In this document: piece after piece, positions 35,135 through 44,122 of the stretch
Position numbering within the stretch: position 1 is the stretch's first letter
How the letters are laid out: every line of letters starts with the position of its first letter
NCBI RefSeq assembly: GCF_002949735.1
Contig: NZ_CP026681.1
Span: 6,533,501 to 6,597,500 of the forward strand
Reading direction: 5' to 3'
DNA length: 64,000 nt
DNA from: Nostoc sp. 'Peltigera membranacea cyanobiont' N6
GTDB lineage: Bacteria > Cyanobacteriota > Cyanobacteriia > Cyanobacteriales > Nostocaceae
Program-made: the position numbers and the translations under genes
Notes under the pieces: model-generated
What the model saw: the letters and a program-made list of their open reading frames with translations, nothing else
Told to the model about the DNA's origin: nothing
Database searches by the model: none

Positions 35135-35536
35135 CTAAGGTAAAAATCGATCTAAAGCAGCTTTTAACTGTTTAATTTCAACATCAATATTACCCTCTTG
35201 TGCGGCTCGACCAATACACTCAGTTAAATGTTCATCCAAAACAATTCGTGCTACCCTATCCAATGCACCCCGGACTGCGGCAATTTGTAGTAAAACATCA
35301 GGACAAGGACTATTTTGCTGCACCATTGCCTTAATGCCACGAACATGTCCTTCTATACGCGATAATCGATTGACAATTCGCCGTAAAGACTCTTCGCTAT
35401 GGACATGAGGATGAGCCACCTCTCCAGTGCCATGAGTCCGATCTATATGGTCGTGGTCTGTGTCATCATGCTGGGAATGTTCTGCTTGCTGGGATGTTGG
35501 CAAGGATTCCTTGCCTAATCGGTTTGATCCATTCAT
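35135..35536 (-). CDS. CsoR/RcnR-family metal-sensing repressor, InrS-like
   Basis: 133 residues. The first 47 are hydrophilic and hold eight His residues, likely a metal-sequestering tail. The DUF156 helical bundle follows. Cys78, His103 and Cys107 have the same spacing (25 and 4) as the Ni(II) ligands Cys53-His78-Cys82 of Synechocystis InrS. Together with the His-rich tail this makes nickel the best guess; copper (CsoR) is the alternative. The regulated exporter gene is not in this neighbourhood. No operator was identified. Confidence 0.85.
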   Translation of the reverse strand: MNGSNRLGKESLPTSQQAEHSQHDDTDHDHIDRTHGTGEVAHPHVHSEESLRRIVNRLSRIEGHVRGIKAMVQQNSPCPDVLLQIAAVRGALDRVARIVLDEHLTECIGRAAQEGNIDVEIKQLKAALDRFLP

Positions 35537-35653
35537 GGGTTATCAAAAGACTCGTATTAGTAAGATCCTAGCCTAGAGGGTAATGGTTAATCGTTAATTA
35601 GTTTACGCCCATATTTGGCAACTGATGGAGTGATATAGATTGGGGTAGTTCAT

Positions 35654-36862
35654 CTACTGACGATTGACTTTTTCTTGGGGAATAATTTCTGTTACTACCC
35701 TACCGCTAGAACTGCCACCTTTGACAACAATATTTTCTGTTTGCAGATTCCCAACGGCTGTTTCGCCCGTAAAATTTAACGGTGGGTCAACTTGCCGATA
35801 AACCACATTTCCTTGAGCCTCAACTAACTTATTATCTAAATACCAAGTTAATGTATTAGACCTCAAAGACTGGCGACGCTGACCAATGGCATTGACGTTA
35901 CCTGTTAAATAAACCGTTTTTTGCGGTATTCTCATTTCACCTTTATTGGCGGTTACGGTAAGATTTTCGACACGCTGAAACATCCGCACAGGGGTATTTG
36001 TAATAACAGTTTCTGCGTTCATGTTCCAGGTCATAGAGTTACTAGCTATTTGCACCGGTGGGTCTAACAAATCTAATTGAGCATTCTGTTGAATAGTGGC
36101 AATTTTTGTTTTTAAGTTGACTTCGGCAGAATTTCCCTTACCGCGATCGCTAATCTTACCATTTTTGTAGCGGTCAATTTGGATGGGGCGATCGCCAATC
36201 AGTTTTTCTTGTTTAATATTCCAGATTAAATGCTCGGTTCTTACTTGTAATTGGGGATCGGCAGAATTTGCTACTACTCCTCCAGAAAATTCCATCCGCT
36301 GTTCGCGGGTTTTAACTCGTGCTTCTTGTGCTACAGCTTGTAGTTGTTTGTGAGTCCCATTAATCTGCTTGCGGACAATCAGCAAATCTTCTTTGGGTCG
36401 CCATTCTAATTCATTGCCTTGCAATACAACACCATTAGTAGGGTCTGTGGCAAATATCTTACCTTTAAGAAACAACTGCTTTCCATCTTGTTCAATATCT
36501 GCAACATCTGCCTTGATTTGGTAAACTACTTTACCATCTTGATATAGTTCACCATAAGGACTTTCAGCTTGACCAATTTGTTTTTCTTTGGTGTATTTTG
36601 CGGTTTTAGCCCTGACTTTCCAAATCGGTCGTCCCACTTCATCTGCTTGTTCTAGGGTGACATCAAAGAATGTCAAATTACTATCTTGGTTTGATGAAGC
36701 CGCAGGATTTTCTTGAGAAGCTGGAGGGGTTTTCCCCCCACAACTTACTAAACCAAATATCAATAAAAAAATCAAAGGTAAAAAAAGGAAGGAGGGAGTG
36801 GGGAAGTAATTTTGAATTTTTCTCTCCCCCTGTCTCCCTCTTTTATGAAATTGATACGTCAT
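35654..36862 (-). CDS. lptC: LptC-type lipopolysaccharide export protein (cyanobacterial long form)
   Basis: 402 residues, about twice E. coli LptC, as usual in cyanobacteria. A hydrophobic stretch (about 23-40, FLFLPLIFLLIFGLVSCGG) ends in a lipobox LVSC, so it may be a lipoprotein or keep an uncleaved anchor. The rest is a long beta-jellyroll with repeated turns (VKTREQRMEFSGGVVAN, GEMRIPQKTVYLTGNV). It should bridge LptB2FG to LptA in LPS transport. Its ATG shares one base with the TAA of the upstream NYN gene (taATG), so the two are translationally coupled. Confidence 0.85.
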   Translation of the reverse strand: MTYQFHKRGRQGERKIQNYFPTPSFLFLPLIFLLIFGLVSCGGKTPPASQENPAASSNQDSNLTFFDVTLEQADEVGRPIWKVRAKTAKYTKEKQIGQAESPYGELYQDGKVVYQIKADVADIEQDGKQLFLKGKIFATDPTNGVVLQGNELEWRPKEDLLIVRKQINGTHKQLQAVAQEARVKTREQRMEFSGGVVANSADPQLQVRTEHLIWNIKQEKLIGDRPIQIDRYKNGKISDRGKGNSAEVNLKTKIATIQQNAQLDLLDPPVQIASNSMTWNMNAETVITNTPVRMFQRVENLTVTANKGEMRIPQKTVYLTGNVNAIGQRRQSLRSNTLTWYLDNKLVEAQGNVVYRQVDPPLNFTGETAVGNLQTENIVVKGGSSSGRVVTEIIPQEKVNRQ

Positions 36863-37494
36863 TATTCTTGGATTTCTAGGTGTCCATCACTAGTTCTTGG
36901 GTCTTCCAAAAAACCGATACCAGATAACGGTCGGTATGGATAGCTTTGGCGAGGGGTTTTTTGAATGTCTTCTTTGATGGCTTCTAAATCGATGTAGCGA
37001 TCGCTTACATTAATTAAGCTGTCGCTGGTCATCGAACGCAAACTTACCACTTCTACCCGCACGCCACGATAGCTGACTGAATTGACCGCATAAGCTAAAT
37101 CCCCATCACCGCTAACTAAAACTGCGGTATCATAAGAATCTACTAGCGCCATCATGTCTACAGCTATTTCTACATCCAGGTTAGCTTTTTTAGAGCCATC
37201 TGGTAGCTGGACTAAATCCTTAGCAATGACTCGATAGCCATTGCGACGCATCCACAGCAAAAATCCCTGTTGCTTTTCGTTTGTCCGGTCTACACCAGTG
37301 TAGAAAAAAGACCGCAGGAGTCTAGAACCTCCTGTTAACCGACACAATAGCTTCGTGTAATCGATTTCAATCCCTAGTTGCAGTGCAGCGTAAAATAAAT
37401 TTGAGCCATCAATAAATATGGCGACCCTACCCCGATTCTCTAAAACTTGTTCTGGCGTAAATATTGAATCGGTTTCAAAATTATTCAACATCAT
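36862..37494 (-). CDS. NYN domain protein, LabA/DUF88 family
   Basis: 210 residues. The NYN/PIN-like nuclease fold shows VAIFIDGSNLFYA (first Asp), ANLDVEIAVDMMAL and VLVSGDGDLAYAVN, keeping the conserved acids of the active site. LabA proteins of this family act in circadian output in Synechococcus; other NYN proteins are RNases. The gene overlaps lptC by one base, so expression of the two is tied. ATG codons at 37494 and 37491 are equivalent starts. Confidence 0.88.
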   Translation of the reverse strand: MMLNNFETDSIFTPEQVLENRGRVAIFIDGSNLFYAALQLGIEIDYTKLLCRLTGGSRLLRSFFYTGVDRTNEKQQGFLLWMRRNGYRVIAKDLVQLPDGSKKANLDVEIAVDMMALVDSYDTAVLVSGDGDLAYAVNSVSYRGVRVEVVSLRSMTSDSLINVSDRYIDLEAIKEDIQKTPRQSYPYRPLSGIGFLEDPRTSDGHLEIQE

Positions 37495-37657
37495 TGTGAT
37501 ACCTCGATTTTTATCCCTGTTATTTTTGATACAAATTACGAACTTTTAGATGCTAGTCACAGTGGCTTATGATAATGTTCCGGGGCTAATTTAAGTTAAG
37601 CCCCGATAAATTTTTTGAGAGAATAAGAAATTGAACAAAATCAGAGTTTGATAAGGA

Positions 37658-39262
37658 CTAATCGTTTTTTGGGGGTTCTATTCGCTTAAAAACTGGTTGG
37701 AATGTACCCAACTGTTGTTTACTAGATAGTATCCCCCATGTCGCATGAGTGGCAAAAGGAGCGGTAACTGAACTTTGTATTTGCTCGTTAAAGTCTATTT
37801 CAAAGCCCAGTTGCTGATAAATATCACTACTGATGTTCGGAATAATTGGGGATAGCAGATAAGCTGCTAGTCTAACTGATTCTAGAACTGCGTAGAGAAC
37901 TTTTTCCACGGACTCCTGTTGTCCCTGTTTATATAATGTCCAAGGAGCTTGTTCATCAATAAACTTATTGCTGGCTTGCGCCAGTGAAAGGATAGCCCCA
38001 CAGGCTTGACTGAAAGCTAGTTCCTTGTATGCTTGTTTCACCTGTTCCCCTAGACGCAAACCAATTGTTTTCAAAGGATTTTCGTCAGGAATTCCTTCAT
38101 TGCCGATTGATGGGAAATTATTGTCAACGCAGTATTTTTTCACCATGCTCAAGGTGCGATTGAGCAAATTACCTAAATCATTTGCCAAATCTGCATTCAG
38201 AACATTAATGAACCTTACTTCATTAAAATCTCCATCCTTGCCAAATTCGATTTCCTTAAGGAAGTAATAACGAACGGCATCACTACCATAGCGCTGAACT
38301 AACGCAACAGGATCGAGGGTGTTACCCAGACTTTTGCCCATCTTTTGACCATCTTTAGTCAAAAAGCCATGCCCAAATACTCGGTCTGGCAAAGGTAAGC
38401 CAGCCGACAACAACATTGCGGGCCAATAAACTGCATGGAAGCGCAAAATATCTTTACCAATTAGGTGCAGGTTGATTGGCCACCAAGTTTCTAAAGCATT
38501 TGCTAAAGTCGGTTCTGCATCTGGTTCGAGTAATGCCGTGACATAACCTAGCAGCGCGTCAAACCAGACATAAAGAGTGTGTTTGGGATCGACTGGTACA
38601 GGAAAACCCCAATCTAAATTCACCCGTGAAATAGAAAAGTCTTGCAGCCCTTGATTGACAAAGCTGAGGACTTCATTTCGCCGACTTTCTGGTTGAATAA
38701 AATCGGGTTTAGATTGATAAAATTCTGTCAGCTTAGTTTGATATTTGGATAAGCGGAAAAAATAGTTTTGCTCGTCTCGCCACTCGACTTCTTTGTTAAT
38801 ATGAATCGGGCAACGATGTCCTTCTAGCAGATCCCGTTCTTCTTTGAATTCTTCACAGGATACGCAGTACCAGCCTTGTTGTTGTCCCTGGTAGATATCA
38901 CCAGATTTCCAAACTCGCTCAAAGAATTCTTTGACGATCGCTTCATGACGAGGCGCAGTAGTTCGACTAAAGCGATCGTATTGAATGTCTAGTAACTGCC
39001 ACAAACTCACAAAGCTAGGGACAATTTCATCGCAAAACTCTTGTGGTGCTTTGCCTAAACTTTCTGCCGATCGCTGAATTTTTTGCCCGTGTTCATCTGT
39101 ACCTGTAATTAGTAATACCTCATGCCCTAGTAGCCTATAAAAACGCGCTATTACATCTGCCGCGATCGTAGTATAAGCACTGCCTATATGGGGGACATCG
39201 TTTACATAATATAGCGGTGTTGTCAGTGCAAATGTTTTTTCTGTTTTATTCACTAGATTCAT
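37658..39262 (-). CDS. metG: Methionyl-tRNA synthetase
   Basis: 534 residues, the class I enzyme loading Met on tRNA. The HIGH box is PHIGSAY near residue 22. The connective peptide with zinc-type Cys residues lies around CVSCEEFKEERDLLEGHRC. The KMSKS box reads KMGKSLGN. The anticodon-binding helical domain completes the protein. The C-terminal tRNA-binding extension of longer bacterial forms is absent, as in other compact MetG proteins. It is separated from the NYN gene by 163 bp and has its own leader. Codon use and length look normal. Confidence 0.96.
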   Translation of the reverse strand: MNLVNKTEKTFALTTPLYYVNDVPHIGSAYTTIAADVIARFYRLLGHEVLLITGTDEHGQKIQRSAESLGKAPQEFCDEIVPSFVSLWQLLDIQYDRFSRTTAPRHEAIVKEFFERVWKSGDIYQGQQQGWYCVSCEEFKEERDLLEGHRCPIHINKEVEWRDEQNYFFRLSKYQTKLTEFYQSKPDFIQPESRRNEVLSFVNQGLQDFSISRVNLDWGFPVPVDPKHTLYVWFDALLGYVTALLEPDAEPTLANALETWWPINLHLIGKDILRFHAVYWPAMLLSAGLPLPDRVFGHGFLTKDGQKMGKSLGNTLDPVALVQRYGSDAVRYYFLKEIEFGKDGDFNEVRFINVLNADLANDLGNLLNRTLSMVKKYCVDNNFPSIGNEGIPDENPLKTIGLRLGEQVKQAYKELAFSQACGAILSLAQASNKFIDEQAPWTLYKQGQQESVEKVLYAVLESVRLAAYLLSPIIPNISSDIYQQLGFEIDFNEQIQSSVTAPFATHATWGILSSKQQLGTFQPVFKRIEPPKND

Positions 39263-39641
39263 ACAAAATAAAAATCAACTTATTAAAACGTTTTACATCT
39301 TACTTTTATTGGCAAAACCACGTGATTATACAATAATATTTCCATTTTTTCCAAGAACACCCTAATAGTAGCAAATTTCTCATGTCAAGAATTGTTTTGT
39401 CAGATGAATCAATTAAGGGAATCTCTGACTAAAAGATGGAAACTAACTAATCATAATTTTTTTGAATAGTTTCTATTAGATATTATTGTGATCGAGAATA
39501 CATAATTCAGGATGCAGAAAATCTAGCTGGTTTTGTGGATTAGATATTTCTATCTTAAGACGGTCATGGCAGTAGTAAAGAAATGTAAAAATCAAGTTAA
39601 GACAAACTCCCATATTTACCGGAAAAATATATTGATTAGGT
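39263..39641. other. Divergent promoter region, no gene seen
   Basis: 379 bp between the divergent metG and acyltransferase genes. AT-rich with scattered A and T runs. It should contain both promoters; no repeat or small gene is supported. Confidence 0.45.
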
Positions 39642-40367
39642 ATGAGTCGAAATAGCCCCCTAGAGATTTCTCGCGCTTTGGTGGCGGCACTTTCAACCCA
39701 AATGTTTCGCTATTATGAGGATCGTATTCCCCAGGATGCTAGCGTTTTGGTAGTCAGCAATCACCGCAGCTTCATGGATGCACCGATTTTAATGGCAGCG
39801 CTATCGAGTCCGATTCGCTTTGCTTGCCACCACTACATGGGACAAGTACCAGTAATGCGGGAGATTGTCACCGATCAATTGGGGTGTTTTCCTTTGGAGC
39901 AAACTCAAAACCGCCAACAAAGCTTTTTTTCGCAGTCACAGTTGCTATTGCAGTCTAAGCAGATGGTGGGAGTCTTTCCAGAAGGGACTGCACCAATGGT
40001 GAAATTTACTCAACCAAACCAAATGGGTGAGTTTCAACGGGGATTTGCCCATTTAGCACTGCGAGCTGATGTGCAAGATTTAGCAATTTTGCCGATCGCG
40101 ATCGCATCCTTAGAAGAGGTAAACACCAATGGTTTTCCCTTAAGGTTTTTGAGTGTATTTGACCCTTCAGAACCTTTATTTAATCAAGCTGGCTGGCATC
40201 CTCTAGTAATTTATCGTCGGGTTGCGGTGTTAATCGGTCGCCCTTATTGGATTACACCCCAACATCAAAAAAAATATCACGGTAAACAAGCCAGAACTGT
40301 TGTGGCTGAACTGACAGAACACTGTCATGGTGAAATTAGCAATTTACTGCGTCAGGGTTGCTATTAG
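39642..40367 (+). CDS. 1-acyl-glycerol-3-phosphate acyltransferase-like protein (LPLAT family)
   Basis: 241 residues. Acyltransferase block I is VSNHRSFMDAP (HxxxxD), block III is FPEGTAPM and block IV follows near LAILPIAIASL. No membrane span. The family includes PlsC and the acyltransferase domain of plant phytyl ester synthases and of cyanobacterial Slr2103, which makes acyl plastoquinol and related esters. The next gene, 96 bp on, is an alpha/beta hydrolase. The pair mirrors the two domains of plant phytyl ester synthase, so an esterification role is plausible. Confidence 0.8.
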   Translation: MSRNSPLEISRALVAALSTQMFRYYEDRIPQDASVLVVSNHRSFMDAPILMAALSSPIRFACHHYMGQVPVMREIVTDQLGCFPLEQTQNRQQSFFSQSQLLLQSKQMVGVFPEGTAPMVKFTQPNQMGEFQRGFAHLALRADVQDLAILPIAIASLEEVNTNGFPLRFLSVFDPSEPLFNQAGWHPLVIYRRVAVLIGRPYWITPQHQKKYHGKQARTVVAELTEHCHGEISNLLRQGCY

Positions 40368-40463
40368 AGCCATTCAATTTGGGATTTGGGATTGTCGGAA
40401 CAATCAGCAGCCCAAAAGTTTTATACCATTGACTAATGACCAATGACAAATGACCAATGACCA

Positions 40464-41291
40464 ATGACTATCTCTGAAGTTGAGCTAAACCCCTGTTTCC
40501 TGACTCCTGAACGAGTACAACCAGAGTATCCACTATTGGTATATTTGCCAGGAATGGATGGAACAGGTCAACTATTGCGATCGCAAACTGCTGGATTAGA
40601 AACTGGCTTTGATGTCCGTTCTTTGGCGCTCCCCCGTAAAGACCTGAACACTTGGGATGTCCTAACTAAGAGTGTATTGGACTTGATTGACGCTGAATTA
40701 GAAAAAAGCTCTCAGAGACCAGTTTACCTGTGTGGTGAGTCCTTTGGTGGTTGCTTGGCAATGAAAGTAGCTATTCAAGCGCCGCATTTATTTAAGCGAG
40801 TTATCTTAATTAATCCAGCTTCGTCTTTTCATCTTCGGACTTGGTTGAGTTGGGCATCTCAACTAACTTACTTAGTGCCATCAGGATTGTATGATATCGG
40901 CGCACTGGGGTTGTTGCCGTTTCTCGCATCCTTACCCCGCATTTCTCAGAGCGATCGCCATGAACTGCTAAAAACTATGCGTTCTGTACCGGTAGAAACC
41001 GTTCTTTGGCGGTTGTCTTTACTGCGAGAGTTTGAAATTGATGAGAAACAATTGAGTCGCTTAACTCAATCTGTTTTGTTAATTGCCGGTGGAAGCGATC
41101 GCCTTTTGCCTTCTGTAAGTGAAGTCAAGCGGATCGGGAATATCTTACCAAATAACAAGATTGTGGTGCTGCCCCATTGCGGACACGCTTGCTTACTAGA
41201 GAAAGACATTAATCTCTATGAAATTCTTAAGGATAACGACTTTTTAGAAAATAATGCTGATATAAGTACAGGGTTAGAGGTGAGAAGATAA
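40464..41291 (+). CDS. Alpha/beta hydrolase, partner of the acyltransferase
   Basis: 275 residues. Oxyanion block VYLPGMDGTGQLLRSQ, nucleophile GESFGGCLAM, Asp in GGSDRLLP and His in CGHACLLE, so the triad is complete. PGMDGTG is the opening seen in the hydrolase domain of plant phytyl ester synthases and related esterase/lipase/thioesterase proteins. With the acyltransferase before it, it may release an acyl group that is then moved to an alcohol. The start at 40464 lies just after short accaatgac repeats. Confidence 0.78.
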   Translation: MTISEVELNPCFLTPERVQPEYPLLVYLPGMDGTGQLLRSQTAGLETGFDVRSLALPRKDLNTWDVLTKSVLDLIDAELEKSSQRPVYLCGESFGGCLAMKVAIQAPHLFKRVILINPASSFHLRTWLSWASQLTYLVPSGLYDIGALGLLPFLASLPRISQSDRHELLKTMRSVPVETVLWRLSLLREFEIDEKQLSRLTQSVLLIAGGSDRLLPSVSEVKRIGNILPNNKIVVLPHCGHACLLEKDINLYEILKDNDFLENNADISTGLEVRR

Positions 41292-41293
41292 CG

Positions 41294-41330
41294 TGAGAGG
41301 CGATGCCTACGGCGGGCTACGCCTACGCAT
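41294..41330. repeat. Short interspersed repeat with dyad
   Basis: GGCGATGCCTACGGCGGGC followed by TACGCCTACGC, a common kind of Nostoc intergenic repeat. A related fragment is at about 1577-1600. It follows the hydrolase stop directly. Confidence 0.4.
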
Positions 41331-41483
41331 TCCCAGAAGTGAAAATCGCCCATACTACTCCTGTCTCCTAACTCTAACAATTTTGGATTTTGGATTAACC
41401 TATCCCACCCCTACGAAAACTTGGTGGTTTTCTTAAATTGCCGCGCGAAAATCGAAGTAGGTTATTGATATAAATGACCAATT

Positions 41484-42287
41484 CTATGGCGATATCTTAG
41501 CGGGTTTCAAATTTCTGGCTTTGTAGAACATTTCCAAGCTATCGCGATCGCCGACAAAACGCCAGTGCCAAGGCTCATAACTCACGCCTTGAACATTATT
41601 TTTAGGAAATGACATTTCAAAGCTGAAACGCGCTGCATTTGCTTGCAGCCACTGATAAGCCTTGGTGTTGTCAAAGTTAGTTTGGAGATTAGTTGCTGGT
41701 ACTCTTCCGTCTCCAACATCCACAGCATAACCTGTGTGATGTTCGCTATGACCAGGAGGAGCGCTGAGGGCGGCTCGTTCTGCTGGTGTTTGATTTCGTT
41801 GGGCACTAACACCAAAAAACAACTGCTCTTGGTCTTTAACTGAGCGGAAGCCAGAAATTGGCACTATAGTTACACCCGCACTTCGCGCTGCGGCTACCAT
41901 CTCCTCAAACTTTTGGGCAGCAGATTTTCGCATTCTAATGCCCCTATTTGCGGAGATGGTTACTAGTTCTGACTGAGGTGCTTCTGGGTAGGGGAAATGC
42001 CCTAACACAGTATCGTTAGAATTATTAGATGGTGCTGGAGTTGGAGGAGCAGAAGTAGCTGGTAAAGGTTGAGAATCGGCGGTTTTTTTGGGTGCGGTAA
42101 CGAAAAACAAAAAACCGCTAATTAAAGCCAGCAGGATAAATCCCGCCACTCCGCCAATCATCAAAATTTGGGGTTGCAACCACATTTTCGGTGCTGCAAC
42201 AGGGGTATCGCGTACAGCCACTGGAATATCATCACCAAGGTCATTCGATGAGTTTTGCGGTTTTCCAGAAAACCCAGCCTTATTCAA
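41484..42287 (-). CDS. D-alanyl-D-alanine carboxypeptidase, VanY/M15 family
   Basis: About 267 residues. One transmembrane anchor (LMIGGVAGFILLALISGFLFFV, about residues 42-63) is followed by a Pro/Ser-rich linker and the M15B domain: SGFRSVKDQEQLF, SEHHTGYAVDVGD with the zinc ligands His and Asp, and YEPWHWRFVG with the third His. It should trim the terminal D-Ala from peptidoglycan in the periplasm. I chose TTG 42287 (LNKAGFSG) because AGGAG lies seven bases upstream; the ATG at 42332 would run into the divergent transporter gene. Confidence 0.88.
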   Translation of the reverse strand: MNKAGFSGKPQNSSNDLGDDIPVAVRDTPVAAPKMWLQPQILMIGGVAGFILLALISGFLFFVTAPKKTADSQPLPATSAPPTPAPSNNSNDTVLGHFPYPEAPQSELVTISANRGIRMRKSAAQKFEEMVAAARSAGVTIVPISGFRSVKDQEQLFFGVSAQRNQTPAERAALSAPPGHSEHHTGYAVDVGDGRVPATNLQTNFDNTKAYQWLQANAARFSFEMSFPKNNVQGVSYEPWHWRFVGDRDSLEMFYKARNLKPAKISP

Positions 42288-42389
42288 GGGTAAACTCCTG
42301 TTTTTGTGGAATAGCCATAACAGATTTTGCACTGGACAAAAGTAGACTTAACAGGTAGCATTTTACATCTGTGGTTCTTAGGTGCAATC

Positions 42390-43307
42390 TTGACAAACCT
42401 TTTAGAACTATACGTCAAGCTGGGAGGATTAGTCCTGGTAGGATTTATTCTGGGACGCAAACTACCTGTGACAGTTCCTACACGTTTGGGACAGTTCCTT
42501 TTTTGGGTGGGAGTACCCATAAGCATAGTATCGTTTTTGCGTCAATCTAGCTTGTCAGGGCAGATTTGGATTGCACCTGCCTTCGCTTACCTAGCCATTT
42601 TACTAGGAGCATTTTTAGCTTGGTTAGCCATTAAAGGACAAGGCTATTTTAGAAATACTGTCTTCCAACCACCAACTCAGGCTAGCTTGATATTAGCAGC
42701 AATGTTGGGTAATACAGGTTATCTTGGTTTTCCCATTACCTTAGCAATGGTAGGCAAAGAATACTTTGCTTGGGCGTTATTTTACGATTTACTCGGTTCA
42801 TTCCCCGGAACTTATGCGTTGGGTGTATTAGTAGCAGCGCGTTTTGGCGGGGGTGTCCAAAATCATTGGCAGATTGCCAAATCTGTCTTAATTAATCCTG
42901 CCCTGTGGGGTTTTGGATTTGGCTTGCTATTTCGACAAGTCACAATACCTACAGTAATGGAATTCTGGCTAGAGAAATTTGCTTGGAGTGGTGTAGGTTT
43001 ATCTCTGGTATTAATTGGAATGCGACTAGCACTGCTCAAATCTTGGCGTAGCTTACCACAAGTAGGGATGAGCTTGGGAATTAAAATGCTACTAGTTCCC
43101 TTGATATTGGGTAGCATCCTACCATTGTTTGGATTAACTAGCCCCATAGTAAAGATAATCGTGCTACAAATAGCCATGCCTCCAGCTTTCGGCACACTGG
43201 TAATTGCTGAGACATTCAATCTCGATCGCGATCTGGCAGTAACTGCCTTAGCTGCTGGGACTATACTATTGCTGGTTACTCTCCCAGTTTGGCTGTGGCT
43301 GTTTTAG
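42390..43307 (+). CDS. AEC family (auxin efflux carrier-type) permease
   Basis: About 305 residues with roughly ten hydrophobic spans in two halves, the layout of the AEC/bile-acid transporter superfamily. ILAAMLGNTGYLGFPITLAM is the crossed helix region typical of the family, and ITLAMVGKEYF follows. Substrate unknown. The open frame begins at TTG 42327, but TTG 42390 (LTNLLELYVKLGG) has AGG seven bases before it and starts right at the first span. This choice leaves 102 bp for divergent promoters with the VanY gene. Confidence 0.8.
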   Translation: MTNLLELYVKLGGLVLVGFILGRKLPVTVPTRLGQFLFWVGVPISIVSFLRQSSLSGQIWIAPAFAYLAILLGAFLAWLAIKGQGYFRNTVFQPPTQASLILAAMLGNTGYLGFPITLAMVGKEYFAWALFYDLLGSFPGTYALGVLVAARFGGGVQNHWQIAKSVLINPALWGFGFGLLFRQVTIPTVMEFWLEKFAWSGVGLSLVLIGMRLALLKSWRSLPQVGMSLGIKMLLVPLILGSILPLFGLTSPIVKIIVLQIAMPPAFGTLVIAETFNLDRDLAVTALAAGTILLLVTLPVWLWLF

Positions 43308-43378
43308 AACAATGGCATCATTGGTAACATATTTAATACACCTACATTTATTTCTTTAGGTGCTTCTGCTCATAGTCT

Positions 43379-43780
43379 TTACTTGAGGTCGGGAATTATC
43401 TGAATCAGTCCAGTCTGGAAGGCTTTGTCGTAGGTAATGATAGGTAAATTTTCGATTTCCGCCTGAGCCATGATCATACGATCAAAGGGATCTCGGTGGG
43501 CAATCGGTAGGCTTCCGGCTCTGAGTGCATGGACTGTGGCAATCGCAAGTTCGATAAATTTAGCCTGATGCAACATCTGTGAATATTGCTCAACGAGTTG
43601 TTTGGCTTCGGGTAGTTTACCGATACGGTATTTGGTAGCAATTTCCCAGGCGGAAGCACTGCTAACAATGATGCGATGATCTGGGTTGCGAATGATGTCT
43701 CGGCAGTCAGAGTTGAGTTTTGGATCGTCAAAGAGCCACCACAGAAAGATATGGGTGTCGATGAGGTAACTCATTCCCAT
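43379..43780 (-). CDS. vapC: PIN domain toxin (VapC family)
   Basis: 133 residues. PIN ribonuclease acids are visible: Asp in SYLIDTHIFLWW, Glu in SASAWEIATKYRIGK, and two Asp residues in AHRDPFDRMIMAQA with a further one in IITYDKAF. The FLWW and AHRDPFDR motifs mark the branch paired with DUF2281 or Phd-type antitoxins. It overlaps the antitoxin gene by ten bases, the usual order (antitoxin first). A second ATG at 43774 is an equivalent start. Confidence 0.88.
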   Translation of the reverse strand: MGMSYLIDTHIFLWWLFDDPKLNSDCRDIIRNPDHRIIVSSASAWEIATKYRIGKLPEAKQLVEQYSQMLHQAKFIELAIATVHALRAGSLPIAHRDPFDRMIMAQAEIENLPIITYDKAFQTGLIQIIPDLK

Positions 43781-43971
43781 TGCTCAAGTTCCTCTTCTGG
43801 CAGTGGTTCAAAGAAAGCATCGCCGAGTTGTCCTTTCAATAAACCAGGGTTGCGGGGTTGTGTACGTTCTTGACTTAAACCTAGTCGAAAGTAGTGAATT
43901 AGATCATAAAGTTCTGCTAGTTTATCTTCGGGGATGTCTTGCAGTTCTTGGACAATCTTCTGGATCAGCAT
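43771..43971 (-). CDS. DUF2281-type antitoxin
   Basis: 66 residues. The N-terminal helix (IVQELQDIPEDKLAELYDLIHYFRLG) is typical of DUF2281 antitoxins; the acidic C-terminal part (GDAFFEPLPEEELEQWE) should bind the toxin. It overlaps the PIN toxin gene and is translated first. No clear ribbon-helix-helix DNA-binding part is seen, so operator control may depend on the complex. Confidence 0.8.
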   Translation of the reverse strand: MLIQKIVQELQDIPEDKLAELYDLIHYFRLGLSQERTQPRNPGLLKGQLGDAFFEPLPEEELEQWE

Positions 43972-44122
43972 AAGTCAAATTCTTCGGTGGTTGTTAATGA
44001 ATAAGTTCGGCGCGGGTTTCAGCTTCGTTCATTATGGCTCGTCTTTGGAATCTGGCAATCGGCGAGGCACTTTTTGCAGTTTAGTTAAGTCGATTAACCA
44101 TTAAATAAATAGTTTAGAAGCA

